A stretch of 64,000 bases of DNA from NCBI RefSeq assembly GCF_003073135.1, contig NZ_PGDQ01000002.1, positions 242,731 to 306,730 on the forward strand, read 5' to 3'. Below the pieces are notes generated by a model that was not told where the DNA came from, did no database searches, and was given only the letters and a program-made list of their open reading frames with translations. The stretch is from Euzebya rosea (GTDB lineage Bacteria; Actinomycetota; Nitriliruptoria; Euzebyales; Euzebyaceae). This document shows positions 27,301-40,076 of the stretch, piece after piece; position 1 is the stretch's first letter; each line of letters starts with the position of its first letter. The position numbers and the translations under genes are program-made.

Positions 27301-27372
27301 GGGTCAGCGCGTCAGCGTGGGTCAGCGCGTCAGCGTGGGTCAGCGCGTCAGCGTGGGTCAGCGCGTCAGCGC
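27301..27372 (+). repeat. four tandem 18-bp repeats between convergent genes
   Basis: GGGTCAGCGCGTCAGCGT is repeated at 27301-27318, 27319-27336, 27337-27354 and 27355-27372; the last copy ends in C instead of T. A partial copy (GGGTCAGCG) precedes it at 27292. Within each unit GTCAGCG occurs twice. The last unit contains the stop codon of the DUF2752 gene. It is a likely variable-number tandem repeat and could also be a binding-site array. Confidence 0.8.
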
Positions 27373-27851
27373 GGGCCGAGGACGGCGAAGGCGTCGACGT
27401 TGCGGAGCACGCCGAACGCCACGAACACCACGAGCCCCGCCCACACCAGCATCATCCGATGACCGGCTGCCCAGCGGCCGACGGGCCCGGGCCCGGCCAC
27501 CGGGAACCGTCGGCGCAGGGCACGGACACCGAGCACCAGCAGGAGGGTCGCCAGCGCCAGCGGCACCATCGGGTTCTTCGCCATCGCGTCGGCGAGGTCG
27601 CCCGAGGCCAGGGCATGGGTCGAGCGGAGTCCGCCACACAGGGGACAGAACACACCGAAGATCCGCAGCGACGGACAGACGGGATAGGTGCCCGGAACGT
27701 TCGGGTCGACCAGCCGGACGACCCCCACCCCGACCGCGCCCGTGCCCAGCAGGAGCGCTCGATCCAGGCGTCGTGACCCCGGCGTGCGCGGGACCCCGAC
27801 CGCCGTATCGGCGTCGGCCCTGGGCAGCGTGGACGGGGGCGGTTCCTGCAT
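27366..27851 (-). CDS. DUF2752 membrane protein
   Basis: 161 residues. The family signature is seen in PVCPSLRIFGVFCPLCGGLRSTHALASGDLADAMAKNP, where a Cys pair precedes the GG(L/M)RS/T-type motif. Three hydrophobic segments flank this core. DUF2752 proteins are small integral membrane proteins of unknown function, frequent in actinobacteria. Its stop codon lies inside the 18-bp tandem repeat, so repeat-number changes in whole units would leave the protein intact or alter only its end. It diverges from the TIGR03960 gene. Confidence 0.85.
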   Translation of the reverse strand: MQEPPPSTLPRADADTAVGVPRTPGSRRLDRALLLGTGAVGVGVVRLVDPNVPGTYPVCPSLRIFGVFCPLCGGLRSTHALASGDLADAMAKNPMVPLALATLLLVLGVRALRRRFPVAGPGPVGRWAAGHRMMLVWAGLVVFVAFGVLRNVDAFAVLGPR

Positions 27852-27893
27852 CTCGGGGCCACCCTATGGCAGAACCGGGCATGTCGGCCGCGC

Positions 27894-27899
27894 TACACT
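27894..27899 (+). promoter_or_regulatory. putative -10 box (TACACT) for the TIGR03960-DUF2344-rne operon
   Basis: TACACT matches TANNNT in the gap after the divergent DUF2752 start and about 60 nt before ATG 27960. No -35 consensus is evident. Confidence 0.3.
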
Positions 27900-27959
27900 C
27901 GCCCCCTCCCCGCGACGACCACTCCGGCGCCGGCGCGAATCCTCGACCTCCCCCCTCTG

Positions 27960-29892
<1,933 letters not shown>

Positions 29893-29909
<17 letters not shown>

Positions 29910-30656
29910 GTTCTCCAAGGCCGGGAAGCTCCGGTACATCAGCGCCATCGACCTCGGCAGGGTCTGGGAACGAGCCCTGCGGAAGGCCGATCTGCCGATC
30001 GCGTACTCGGAGGGGTTCAGCCCCCATCCGAAGGTCAGCTTCGGCGACGCCCTGCCGCTGGGCTTCGGGTCGACCGCCGAGTTCGCCGAGCTGACGTTCG
30101 CCGGACCGGTCGACCTCGCCGACATGACCGCGCGCATCAACGCCGCGTTCCCCGACGGGATCGACGTGCTCGACGCCGCCGAGGTCGAGGACGGCGCACC
30201 CAGGCTGGGCAAGCGCCTCCAGGCATCCATGTGGGTGCTGGAGTACCCGACGGCCGACGGCCTGGCCGAGGCCGTGGCGGCCATGCCCGCCGAGGGTCCC
30301 CTCGAGGTCGAGCGCGAGCGCAAGGGTCGCTTGGTCACCGCTGACCTGCGTCCGCCCCTCGTCGGCATCGTGGCCGACGGCACCACCGTGCGCGCCATCG
30401 TGCGCCACCCAGGTTTCATCCCCGACGACGCCGGATCCGGACCCGCAGTCCGTGCCGACGACGTCCACAGCGTGCTCGGCATCGAGCACCGCCCGACCTT
30501 GATCACGCGCGCCGCACAGGGGCTCGTGAGCGACGATCAATCCGGCATCGACGACGCCCTGCGAGGGACGACCACACCGTTGGTCCCCGCCGATGGCTCC
30601 CCCTCGGGGACAGCCACCGGGCCGTCCGTGCCGCCACCAGCACCAGAGGAGCCCGC

Positions 30657-30660
<4 letters not shown>
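29893..30660 (+). CDS. DUF2344 / TIGR03936 family protein
   Basis: 255 residues from GTG 29893, which overlaps the TIGR03960 gene. An in-frame ATG at 29848 has no ribosome-binding site, and the family begins at this RxRVRFSKxGKLRYIS motif. Other conserved pieces are ERALRKADLPIAYSEGFSPHPKVSFGDALPLGFGSTAEF. The last ~40 residues are Pro/Ser-rich and probably disordered. The family is an accessory partner of TIGR03960 radical SAM proteins with unknown role. Its stop overlaps the GTG start of rne (GTGA), so the three genes form one coupled operon. Confidence 0.88.
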
Positions 30661-33044
<2,384 letters not shown>

Positions 33045-33067
33045 CTGTTTCGCGTAGCGGCTTTTTC

Positions 33068-33093
33068 GGCGGGTCGGTGTGAGCCGGCCCGTC
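33068..33093 (+). terminator. stem-loop between rne and the oxidase operon
   Basis: GGCGGGTCGG (33068-33077) can pair with CCGGCCCGTC (33084-33093) over 10 bp including two G-U pairs, with a 6-nt loop. It lies between the rne stop and ctaC and could end the rne transcript. A short T-run (33062-33066) lies before rather than after the stem, so the case is moderate. Confidence 0.4.
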
Positions 33094-33111
33094 CTTGGGT
33101 AGTCACTGCGC

Positions 33112-34059
33112 GTGCATCGCGCCGTCGGCATCGTGGCGGCTGCCGTCATGGGCAGCCTGGACCCACGTGGGCCGGCGGCGAGGGCCATCGACGACCTGTG
33201 GGTCCTGATGCTGGTCCTCGGGGTCGCCACGTTCGCGATCTTCGCGGTGCTGCTCGTCCTCGGCGTCCGACGGCGGGCCGTCGACGCCGACGCCCAGCCC
33301 AGCACCCGGATGATCGTCTGGGGTGGGATCGTCCTGCCCGTGGTTGTCGTCGGTGCGGTCTTCGTGGCCACCCTCGACACGATGGCCGACACCCCAACGT
33401 CGGCGCCCGACGGCGCGGTGACGGTGGAGGTGACCGGCCATCAGTTCTGGTGGGAGGTCCGTTACCCGGATGCCGGCGTCGTCACCGCCAACGAGATCCA
33501 CATCCCCGCCGGGCAGCAGGTGGCCGTCGAGCTCACGTCGGCCGACGTCGTCCACTCCTTCTGGGTCCCGCAGCTGACCGGCAAGCTCGACGCCCTGCCC
33601 GACCGGACCCACACCCTCGTGCTCGAGGCCGACGAACCCGGTGAGTACCGCGGCGCCTGCGCGGAGTTCTGCGGCATCCAGCACGCCAACATGGGCCTGC
33701 TCGTCATCGCCCACGACCAGCCGGACTTCGACGCCTGGCTGGCAGGGCAGGCGGAACCGGCCACCGCACCCGCCGATGAGCTGACCGCCCGCGGCCGCGA
33801 CGTCGTCGCCGGACCGGGCAACTGCATGGAGTGCCACGCCATCGACGGCGCCCGCGGCGACGGGCCCCCTGCGCCCGACCTCACCCACTTCGCCAGCCGA
33901 CGGACGATCGCCGCGGCCACCCTGCCCAACACCCCCGACGACCTCGCCCGGTGGCTCGAGGACCCACAACACGTCAAGCCCGGCGCGCTGATGGAGCCCA
34001 GCGGGCTCGACGCGGCCGACCTCGAGGCCGTCCTGGCCTACCTGGAGTCCCTCGGATGA
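33112..34059 (+). CDS. ctaC: cytochrome c oxidase subunit II with fused cytochrome c (caa3 type)
   Basis: 315 residues, GTG start. Two transmembrane helices (about 29-52 and 68-88) are followed by a cupredoxin domain. CuA ligands are H148, C183, E185 (backbone), C187, H191 and M194 (CAEFCGIQHANM). A C-terminal cytochrome c domain has CMECH (C238, C241, H242) and a likely distal M294. This marks a caa3-type oxidase that accepts electrons through its own heme c. The periplasm-side domains receive electrons from cytochrome c or complex III. The stop overlaps the next gene's start (ATGA), so the subunits are coupled. Confidence 0.94.
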   Translation: MHRAVGIVAAAVMGSLDPRGPAARAIDDLWVLMLVLGVATFAIFAVLLVLGVRRRAVDADAQPSTRMIVWGGIVLPVVVVGAVFVATLDTMADTPTSAPDGAVTVEVTGHQFWWEVRYPDAGVVTANEIHIPAGQQVAVELTSADVVHSFWVPQLTGKLDALPDRTHTLVLEADEPGEYRGACAEFCGIQHANMGLLVIAHDQPDFDAWLAGQAEPATAPADELTARGRDVVAGPGNCMECHAIDGARGDGPPAPDLTHFASRRTIAAATLPNTPDDLARWLEDPQHVKPGALMEPSGLDAADLEAVLAYLESLG

Positions 34060-36629
34060 CCGAGTCGCCGCGCGACGACCACGTTCCGGGCCTGGAGCGG
34101 CCCGCGTCGGCGTCCCCGACCGTCGCCGACGTCGAGACCGACGAGGAGCTCGACCGCCTCTGGGCCGACCCGCCGGGCCTGTGGGGCCAGCTCCGCGCCG
34201 TCCAGAACGACAACATCGGCCTGCGCCTCCTGCTGACCGGGTTCTTCTTCCTCATCCTCGGCGGCAGCGTCGACTCCGTCGTGATGCGCACTCAGCTGGC
34301 GTTCCCCGAGGTCGGCCTCGTGGGACCGCAGCTGTACAACGAGCTGTTCACCAACCACGGCTCGGTGACCATGTTCCTGGTCATCCTGCCGATCTTCGAG
34401 GGCTTCGCGATCCTGCTGCTGCCCCTGCTGCTCGGGACGCGCGAGATGCCGTTCCCGCGGCTGGGCGCCTTCGCCTACTGGACCTTCCTCCTCGGCGGCC
34501 TGCTGTACTACTCCGCCACCCTGTTCCAGCTGGTGCCCGACGCGGGCTGGTTCGCCTACACCCCTCTGAGCGGGCCGGAGTTCTCCCCGGACCTCGCCAT
34601 CGACTTCTGGGTGCTGGGGCTCGGGGTCGCCGAGGTCGGAGCGATCGCCGCCGGTATCGAGATCATCATCGGGGTGCTGAAGCTGCGCGCCCCCGGCATG
34701 ACGTTGACCCGGATGCCGCTGTTCGCGTGGGCCATGCTCATCACGGCGTTCATGATCCTCTTCGCCTTCACGCCGCTGATCATCGGCAGCCTGCTGCTGG
34801 AGCTCGACCGCGGCTTCGGGACCCAGTTCTTCAACCCAGACGCCGGCGGGTCGACGTTGCTGTGGCAACACCTCTTCTGGATCTTCGGGCACCCGGAGGT
34901 CTACATCCAGTTCCTGCCCGCCGCGGGTGTCGTCTCCATGGTGCTGCCCGTCATGGTCCGCCACCGCACCGTCGGCTACACCTGGATCGTCGCGTCCATG
35001 GTCGGCATCGGCGTGCTGTCCTTCGGCCTGTGGGCCCACCACATGTTCGCCACGGGGTTGCCGACGCTGGTCCTGGCGTTCTTCGCCGCCGCCTCGATGG
35101 TCATCGCGATCCCTGCGGGTGTGCAGGTGTTCGCGTGGGTCTCCACCATCGCGGCCGGCCGGGTGCGCTGGGACACCCCCATGCTCTACGTGATGGGGTT
35201 CCTCGTGATCTTCACCATCGGGGGCATCACCGGGGTGATGACCGCCGCCGTGCCCTTCGACCTGCAGGTCCACGACAGCTACTTCGTCGTCGGGCACCTC
35301 CACTACGTCCTGATCGGTGGGGTCGCCTTCCCCATCTTCGCCGGCGTGCACTACTGGTGGCCGAAGTTCACCGGGAAGATGATGGACGAGCGGCTGGGCC
35401 GCATCGAGTTCTGGCTGCTCTTCGTCGGCGTCAACGTGGCGTTCTTCCCGATGCACATCGTCGGGCTGCAGGGCATGCCCCGTCGCGTCTACACCTACCC
35501 CGCGGAGATGGGCTGGCAGACCGCCAACATCGTCTCCACCGTCGGTGTGTACATCGTGGTCGTCGGCATCGCGACGTTCGTGTGGAACGTCGTCCGCAGC
35601 TACCGCCACGGCGAGCCGGCCGGACCCAACCCGTGGGGCGGCGACACGCTGGAGTGGGCGGTTCCGTCCCCACCCAAGGAACATGCCTGGACCGTCACCC
35701 CGATCGTCACCTCGCGACACCCGCTGTGGGACCAGGACGACCTGCACCGCGGCGACCCCGACGTCGAGCAGCTCGTCCGGGGGATGGCCCGATGGCCGCT
35801 GCGGTGGCGGGCCGTCATGGCGGTCGGCACCGCCAACGCCCGTCCCGAGGAGATCTACCGGGTGGCCGACCCGTCGATCTGGCCGCTGGTCGCGGCGTGC
35901 GGCACGGTGCTCATCTTCCTCAGCGAGCTGCTGAAGCTGCGGCCCGGGGCGCTCGTCGGCGCCCTCGTCATCGGGTTCGCCGTCATCATGTGGAACCGTC
36001 CCACCGACCCCCCGATGACGGTGGAGGAGGAGCGGGCGTTCGAGGAGGCCCACGGCATCCCCGTGCACGCCGGCGGCAGCCTGGTCATCTCGCGGTGGGG
36101 GATGGGGCTGGCCGTGCTGTTCGTGTCGATCGGCTTCGCGAGCCTGCTGCTGGCGTACTTCTACCTGCGGCTGGAGAACCCGGTCTGGCCGCCGTCGGGG
36201 ACCGCCATGCCGGACCTCGGCAGCTTCGCGCTGGGCACCGTCCTGGTCCTCGCCGCTGGCGCCTCCGTCGGGCTCGCGCTGCGACGCGTCCGCGAGGGTG
36301 AGGTGACCGGCACGACGGTGTGGCTGGCGGCGGGTGTCGTGCTCGGCGGGGCCGCGGTGGCGTGGCTGTTCTCCCACCTGGTGGGCCTGGACTTCGACTC
36401 CATGACCCACGCCTACGGGTCGATGTACCACACTCTGGCCGGGTTCCTCCTCCTGCTGCTGGTCGTCGGGGTCGTGATGACGGCGATGATGGCGGTCTGG
36501 ACCGTCCAGGGGCACCACGACCAGCACCGGCACGTGCCGATCACCAACACCGCCACGTGGTGGGCAGCGGTCGTCGTCATCTGGACGATCGGTGCCACGA
36601 CGCTCGCGCTGGGGCCGGTGGTGACATGA
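34056..36629 (+). CDS. ctaD: fused cytochrome c oxidase subunits I and III
   Basis: 857 residues. The N-terminal ~560 residues are a 12-helix heme-copper oxidase subunit I with H279-P-E281-V-Y283 (CuB His, the D-channel-type Glu and the crosslinked Tyr), the WAHHMF CuB histidine pair, and GHLHYVL with the heme a/a3 histidines. A cytoplasmic linker (TPIVTSRHPLWDQDDLHRGDP) leads to further helices. The last ~190 residues match subunit III (YFYLRLENPVWPPSG, HAYGSMYHTLAGFLLLL). Fused I/III subunits are known from Thermus caa3 oxidase. The protein reduces O2 to water and pumps protons. Confidence 0.92.
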   Translation: MTESPRDDHVPGLERPASASPTVADVETDEELDRLWADPPGLWGQLRAVQNDNIGLRLLLTGFFFLILGGSVDSVVMRTQLAFPEVGLVGPQLYNELFTNHGSVTMFLVILPIFEGFAILLLPLLLGTREMPFPRLGAFAYWTFLLGGLLYYSATLFQLVPDAGWFAYTPLSGPEFSPDLAIDFWVLGLGVAEVGAIAAGIEIIIGVLKLRAPGMTLTRMPLFAWAMLITAFMILFAFTPLIIGSLLLELDRGFGTQFFNPDAGGSTLLWQHLFWIFGHPEVYIQFLPAAGVVSMVLPVMVRHRTVGYTWIVASMVGIGVLSFGLWAHHMFATGLPTLVLAFFAAASMVIAIPAGVQVFAWVSTIAAGRVRWDTPMLYVMGFLVIFTIGGITGVMTAAVPFDLQVHDSYFVVGHLHYVLIGGVAFPIFAGVHYWWPKFTGKMMDERLGRIEFWLLFVGVNVAFFPMHIVGLQGMPRRVYTYPAEMGWQTANIVSTVGVYIVVVGIATFVWNVVRSYRHGEPAGPNPWGGDTLEWAVPSPPKEHAWTVTPIVTSRHPLWDQDDLHRGDPDVEQLVRGMARWPLRWRAVMAVGTANARPEEIYRVADPSIWPLVAACGTVLIFLSELLKLRPGALVGALVIGFAVIMWNRPTDPPMTVEEERAFEEAHGIPVHAGGSLVISRWGMGLAVLFVSIGFASLLLAYFYLRLENPVWPPSGTAMPDLGSFALGTVLVLAAGASVGLALRRVREGEVTGTTVWLAAGVVLGGAAVAWLFSHLVGLDFDSMTHAYGSMYHTLAGFLLLLLVVGVVMTAMMAVWTVQGHHDQHRHVPITNTATWWAAVVVIWTIGATTLALGPVVT

Positions 36630-37117
36630 CCGACCAGGCGCCGGGACTCGATCCGCGTACCGACTCGGCGGTCGAACCGGTCCCCGACCACGACGGCGGC
36701 CCGCCGATCAGGTGGCTGCTGTTCGTCGGCGGACCGATCCTGTTCGCCGTCCACTTCCTCGTCGTGTACCTGACGACCGAGGCCGCGTGCACCGCGGTCC
36801 CACCCGCTGACGACCTCGCGCGCACCGTGACGGTGGCGGCGACGGCGGTGGCGATCCTGATCGCCGTGGCGCTGACGACGGCCAGCCACCGCTGGTGGCG
36901 GTCGATGGAGCGGCGTCGGGTCGAGGGTGCCCGGGCCCGCCCGTCGGGGCACGGCCCGAGCACCGAGACCGAGGTGCCCGACGGGCCCGACGGCCGCGAC
37001 GACCCCGGCTCGATGCGCGACTCCGCCCTCGCCGTCACCAGCGTCATGCTCGGCGCGCTGTTCGGGCTGTCCGTGCTGGTCGTCGGCATCCCGGCGCTCG
37101 TCCTCCCGGCCTGCTGA
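36626..37117 (+). CDS. small membrane protein of the caa3 oxidase operon (subunit IV-like)
   Basis: 163 residues with an ATGA overlap to ctaD and a TGATG overlap to ctaG, so it is certainly translated with the oxidase. It has three hydrophobic segments (WLLFVGGPILFAVHFLVVYL, TVAATAVAILIAVALTTA, VMLGALFGLSVLVVGIPALVL) separated by a charged Pro/Asp-rich loop. No catalytic motif is seen. The position suggests an accessory subunit or assembly component like the small subunit IV of caa3 operons, but sequence similarity to a named family is not obvious to me. Confidence 0.75.
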   Translation: MTDQAPGLDPRTDSAVEPVPDHDGGPPIRWLLFVGGPILFAVHFLVVYLTTEAACTAVPPADDLARTVTVAATAVAILIAVALTTASHRWWRSMERRRVEGARARPSGHGPSTETEVPDGPDGRDDPGSMRDSALAVTSVMLGALFGLSVLVVGIPALVLPAC

Positions 37118-37953
37118 TGTGGGGCACGACCCTGGAGTCCACGGGCGTGTCGTGGACGACATGGACGCTGGAACCGATGCTGCTGCTCGCGGTCGTCGTC
37201 GCGGCCGGGCTGTACCAGCGTGGACGCGCGGCCGGGACGGCCCGGTCGGGGGTCGACCGTCGCGACGCCGCGTTCCTTGCCGGGCTGGTGGTCCTTGTCC
37301 TCGCGGTGATGTCGCCGCTGGACGCCGCGGCGGGCCACCTGGCGTCGGCCCACATGGTCCAGCACCTCCTGCTCGGCCTCGTGGTGGCGCCGCTGCTGGT
37401 GGTCGCCGGTCCCGGACACCGGATCCTTCGGGGGATCCCCCGTGACGTCGTCGCCAGCGGGATGCGCCTCGGCCGGACCGTCCGGCTGGTGCCGAGCCCG
37501 CGATGGTGGCGGCGGATGGACGTCGCCTGGCTGGCCAACGTCGCGGTCCTGTGGGGCTGGCACGCCGCGATGGCCTACGACGCCGCGCTGGCCGACGACG
37601 TGGTGCACCTGGTCCAGCACGCCTCGTGGCTGCTGGCCGGATGGCTGTGGTGGCGGGTCGTCCTTCGCCATCGACGGGCCGAGCCCGGCATCCGGTTGCT
37701 GTTCGCCTTCACCACGGCGATGGCGACGGTCTTCCTCGCGGCGTTGATGACGTTCGCGGGCACGCCCTGGTACGAGGGGTACGCCACGACCACCGCGGCG
37801 TGGGGACTGACCCCGCTGGCCGACCAGCAGCTCGCCGGGGCCCTGATGTGGGTCCCCGGCGGGCTGGTGTATCCGGCCACGGCGCTGTGGCTCCTGGTCG
37901 GCTGGCTCCGGTCGATCGAGGCCGAGGCTCAGCAGCCGAGGGCGGAGGTGTAG
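37117..37953 (+). CDS. ctaG: cytochrome c oxidase assembly factor CtaG (caa3 type)
   Basis: 278 residues, about seven membrane helices. CtaG_Bsub-type hallmarks are MSPLDAAAGHLASAHMVQHLLLGLVVAPL, the WGWHAAMAYDAAL segment, LVQHASWLLAGWLWW, and ADQQLAGALMWVPGGLVY near the end. Conserved histidines fit a role in copper delivery to or assembly of the oxidase, as in Bacillus CtaG. It overlaps the preceding stop (TGATG) and ends the oxidase operon. Its last 25 nt overlap the 3' end of a convergent gene. No heme A synthase or ctaB is in the window. Confidence 0.88.
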   Translation: MWGTTLESTGVSWTTWTLEPMLLLAVVVAAGLYQRGRAAGTARSGVDRRDAAFLAGLVVLVLAVMSPLDAAAGHLASAHMVQHLLLGLVVAPLLVVAGPGHRILRGIPRDVVASGMRLGRTVRLVPSPRWWRRMDVAWLANVAVLWGWHAAMAYDAALADDVVHLVQHASWLLAGWLWWRVVLRHRRAEPGIRLLFAFTTAMATVFLAALMTFAGTPWYEGYATTTAAWGLTPLADQQLAGALMWVPGGLVYPATALWLLVGWLRSIEAEAQQPRAEV

Positions 37954-38972
37954 CTCTCCTCCACCGTCAGCGTCATGCCGCCCTCGATGGTGCCGTCGCC
38001 AGCCACGGCGTCGGCGTACTGCCAGAGGACGTTCGACCAACCGCCATCCGGCTCCATCTCGAGGAGGATCGGCCAGTCATGGGACGTCGCAAGCGCATCC
38101 CGGGCAGCGGTACGTCGCGCGTCGTCGGCGACCGCCCCGGCAGCGATCCATTCCTCGATCCAGCCGCAGGCCACGGCACCGGTGACGGCGGCACCGACCT
38201 GGTAGCGGTCGTTGGTGGACGCGACGTCCTCCAACGCAGCCCGGTCGAACCCCGGGGGCAGCGGTACACCGTCGAGCATGCTGGCGACCACGGTGCCTCG
38301 CTGGGACGGTGAGATGGCGGAGTCCGGCAGCGCGTCGCTCCACTGCTGCGGGGTCGCCGGCGTCAACGTGGCTGCCAGTGCAGCGAAGCGCTCGGCGTCC
38401 ATGCGCGTGCCACGGAGCTCCAGGGATCGCACGTCATCGGTCCACAGGGCGGTGTGATCGTCGGGGGAGTACGCCATCACGTCGGCCTGCTGGCCGTTGA
38501 TCGCGATCGTGGTCACCGGCGTGGTCGAGGTTCGACGGTCCTCGACCCAGCCGTCGTGTTCCTCGACCGGTCGCCAGTGTAGGTCCATCGTCCCGTCGGG
38601 ACCGACGAAGGACACCTCGCCGAGGGTGTCGGCCTGGATCTGCACGCGCTCCAGCGTCCACCCGTCGGCATCGAGCAGCAGATGGGGGCCGACGTCGCCG
38701 AAGACCTGGGTGCCGCCGCCGTCGCCGACGGCGTCGGGCGTGGGGACGACACGGACGACCGCCACCACGAGCAGGGCCACGATCGCGGCGGCCACCGCGC
38801 CGAAGCTCCAGCGGGCACGGTCGCCGTCGAGGGGGGCACGGTTCGGGCCGACGGCAGTCCGCGGTGTGGCGGCAAGCCGGTCGACCAGGTCGGACGTGGC
38901 CGTGCGGACGGCCGGGGTGGTGGTGCGGGCGGGGTCGGTGCGACGGATCGCCTCGAGCAGGTCGTCGGTCAT
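37929..38972 (-). CDS. single-pass membrane protein, putative anti-sigma partner of the ECF sigma factor
   Basis: 347 residues from ATG 38972, which overlaps the sigma factor stop (ATGA). A ~70-residue cytoplasmic N-terminus (MTDDLLEAIRRTDPARTTTP) is followed by one transmembrane helix (FGAVAAAIVALLVVAVVRVV) and a ~250-residue extracytoplasmic domain. This layout and coupling to an ECF sigma gene match anti-sigma/sensor proteins of the actinobacterial CU044_5270-like type, which lack the HxxxCxxC zinc motif. No such motif is present here. The outer domain has two cysteines (ACGW, ALGC-end) that might pair. The assignment rests on context and topology. Confidence 0.7.
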   Translation of the reverse strand: MTDDLLEAIRRTDPARTTTPAVRTATSDLVDRLAATPRTAVGPNRAPLDGDRARWSFGAVAAAIVALLVVAVVRVVPTPDAVGDGGGTQVFGDVGPHLLLDADGWTLERVQIQADTLGEVSFVGPDGTMDLHWRPVEEHDGWVEDRRTSTTPVTTIAINGQQADVMAYSPDDHTALWTDDVRSLELRGTRMDAERFAALAATLTPATPQQWSDALPDSAISPSQRGTVVASMLDGVPLPPGFDRAALEDVASTNDRYQVGAAVTGAVACGWIEEWIAAGAVADDARRTAARDALATSHDWPILLEMEPDGGWSNVLWQYADAVAGDGTIEGGMTLTVEESYTSALGC

Positions 38973-39490
38973 CGGGTTTCCTCCAGGGCGCGGGTGGACG
39001 CGGGGACGGCGAGCTCGGCCTCGAGCCGCCTTCGGGCACGATGCAGCCGCGTTCGGGCTGCGTCGGCGGACACACCGAGGACGACCGCGGCCTCCGCGGG
39101 GGACAGCTGCTCCCACGCGACGAGGTACAGCACCTCGCGGTCCCGTTCGGGCAGACGCTGCATGGCCTCCACGACCGGCCCGTCGACGACGGTGTGGCGG
39201 GGGGCGGTCGCGAGCGCCGGTTGGAGCTGCTCGGTCAGGCGCCCCAGGAGCCGTGTGCGTCGTCTGGAGCTGCGTCGGGTGTTGGCCAGCTGTCGTCTGG
39301 CCACGCCGAAGAGCCACAGTCGAGCCTCGTGCCCCGGAGGCACGTCGTCCAGTCGTCGCCAGGCGACGAGGAAGGTCTCGGCGATGACATCAGCGGCGTC
39401 GTCGGGCGACGCCGAACGACGCGTGACATAGGCCACGAGGTCGTCGGCGTGCGCGTCGTGCAGGGCGCGGAGTCGGTCGGTGTCGTCCAT
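38969..39490 (-). CDS. ECF-family RNA polymerase sigma factor
   Basis: 173 residues. The sigma2 region is LHDAHADDLVAYVTRRSASPDDAADVIAETFLVAWRRLDDVP with the DVIAETFLVAW core. The linker is followed by sigma4 (MQRLPERDREVLYLVAWEQLSPAEAAVVLGVSADAARTRLHRARRRLEAEL) with its helix-turn-helix. It directs RNA polymerase to specific promoters. The overlapping downstream membrane protein is the likely regulator that holds it inactive. A perfect 13-bp hairpin stands between this gene and its upstream neighbour on the same strand. The target promoters cannot be named. Confidence 0.92.
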   Translation of the reverse strand: MDDTDRLRALHDAHADDLVAYVTRRSASPDDAADVIAETFLVAWRRLDDVPPGHEARLWLFGVARRQLANTRRSSRRRTRLLGRLTEQLQPALATAPRHTVVDGPVVEAMQRLPERDREVLYLVAWEQLSPAEAAVVLGVSADAARTRLHRARRRLEAELAVPASTRALEETR

Positions 39491-39524
39491 TCACCCCTCA
39501 CATGTCCGGGAGTGAGGACAACGT

Positions 39525-39555
39525 GACACGTTCGACCGACGAGGTCGAACGTGTC
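39525..39555 (-). terminator. perfect 13-bp hairpin upstream of the ECF sigma gene
   Basis: GACACGTTCGACC (39525-39537) and GGTCGAACGTGTC (39543-39555) pair perfectly around a 5-nt loop. On the minus strand it follows the FMN-binding protein gene (stop 39594) and precedes the sigma gene (start 39490). It is best read as the terminator of the former, although an operator for the latter is possible. Confidence 0.55.
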
Positions 39556-39593
39556 GTGCGGAGGGCGGCCTCCGCGGCGGGCCGACGGCCCGG

Positions 39594-40001
39594 TCAGACG
39601 ATCCGGCGGCCGGTGACGCGGTGGTGCAGGATCTCCAGCGTGTGCATGCTGGCGCCCGCCCACGCGTCCAGGCCGATGCCGTCGATCAGCTCGAGCTGAT
39701 GGGGGTTGGTGACCTCCCGGCACATGCCCTGGATGAGCACCGACCAGCCCTCGTGCCAGGCCTCGTCGACGTCGTCGACCTCGAAGGCGATCTTCTGGCC
39801 CATGGCCGCGGCCATGTACTTGGACCCGGGGTCGGAGCGGAACACCACCGAGCCGCGATGGACCCGGTAGTTGACGGGCAGGACGATGGGGTAGCCCTGG
39901 TCGACGAAGGCCAGGCGACCGACCTTGGTGGGATGACCGGCCAGGAGCGTCATGCACTCGTCCTGGTCGAGTCGTTGCAGATGATCCTTGGTGCGTGTCA
40001 T
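39594..40001 (-). CDS. pyridoxamine 5'-phosphate oxidase-like FMN/flavin-binding protein
   Basis: 135 residues from ATG 40001; the longer upstream open frame runs through a hairpin and repeats. The split-barrel flavin fold is recognisable from CMTLLAGHPTKVGRLAFVDQGYPIVLPVNYRVHRGSVVFRSDPGSKYMAAAMGQKIAFEVDDVDEAWHEGWSVLIQG. This is the typical pattern of the small PNPOx-like group that binds FMN or F420. Members include F420-dependent and stress-related proteins in actinobacteria, so the exact cofactor is open. It is a monocistronic minus-strand gene bracketed by two perfect stem-loops. Confidence 0.82.
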   Translation of the reverse strand: MTRTKDHLQRLDQDECMTLLAGHPTKVGRLAFVDQGYPIVLPVNYRVHRGSVVFRSDPGSKYMAAAMGQKIAFEVDDVDEAWHEGWSVLIQGMCREVTNPHQLELIDGIGLDAWAGASMHTLEILHHRVTGRRIV

Positions 40002-40042
40002 GGGTCGACGATGCGTCACGACCCGGCCATACGGCCAGCGTC

Positions 40043-40069
40043 GAAGGTCCCGGATCACCCGGGACCTTC
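40043..40069 (-). terminator. perfect 11-bp hairpin downstream of the adenylate cyclase gene
   Basis: GAAGGTCCCGG (40043-40053) and CCGGGACCTTC (40059-40069) pair perfectly with loop ATCAC. It lies 127 nt after the cyclase stop and 42 nt before the FMN-protein start on the same (minus) strand, so it probably terminates the former. No T-tract follows. Confidence 0.5.
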
Positions 40070-40076
40070 CGCCCCC

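Noticed and set aside
34038..36533. Long minus-strand frames opposite the oxidase subunit I/III gene
   Set aside because: His/Asp/Gln/Arg-rich shadow sequence without motifs, antisense to a clear ctaD.
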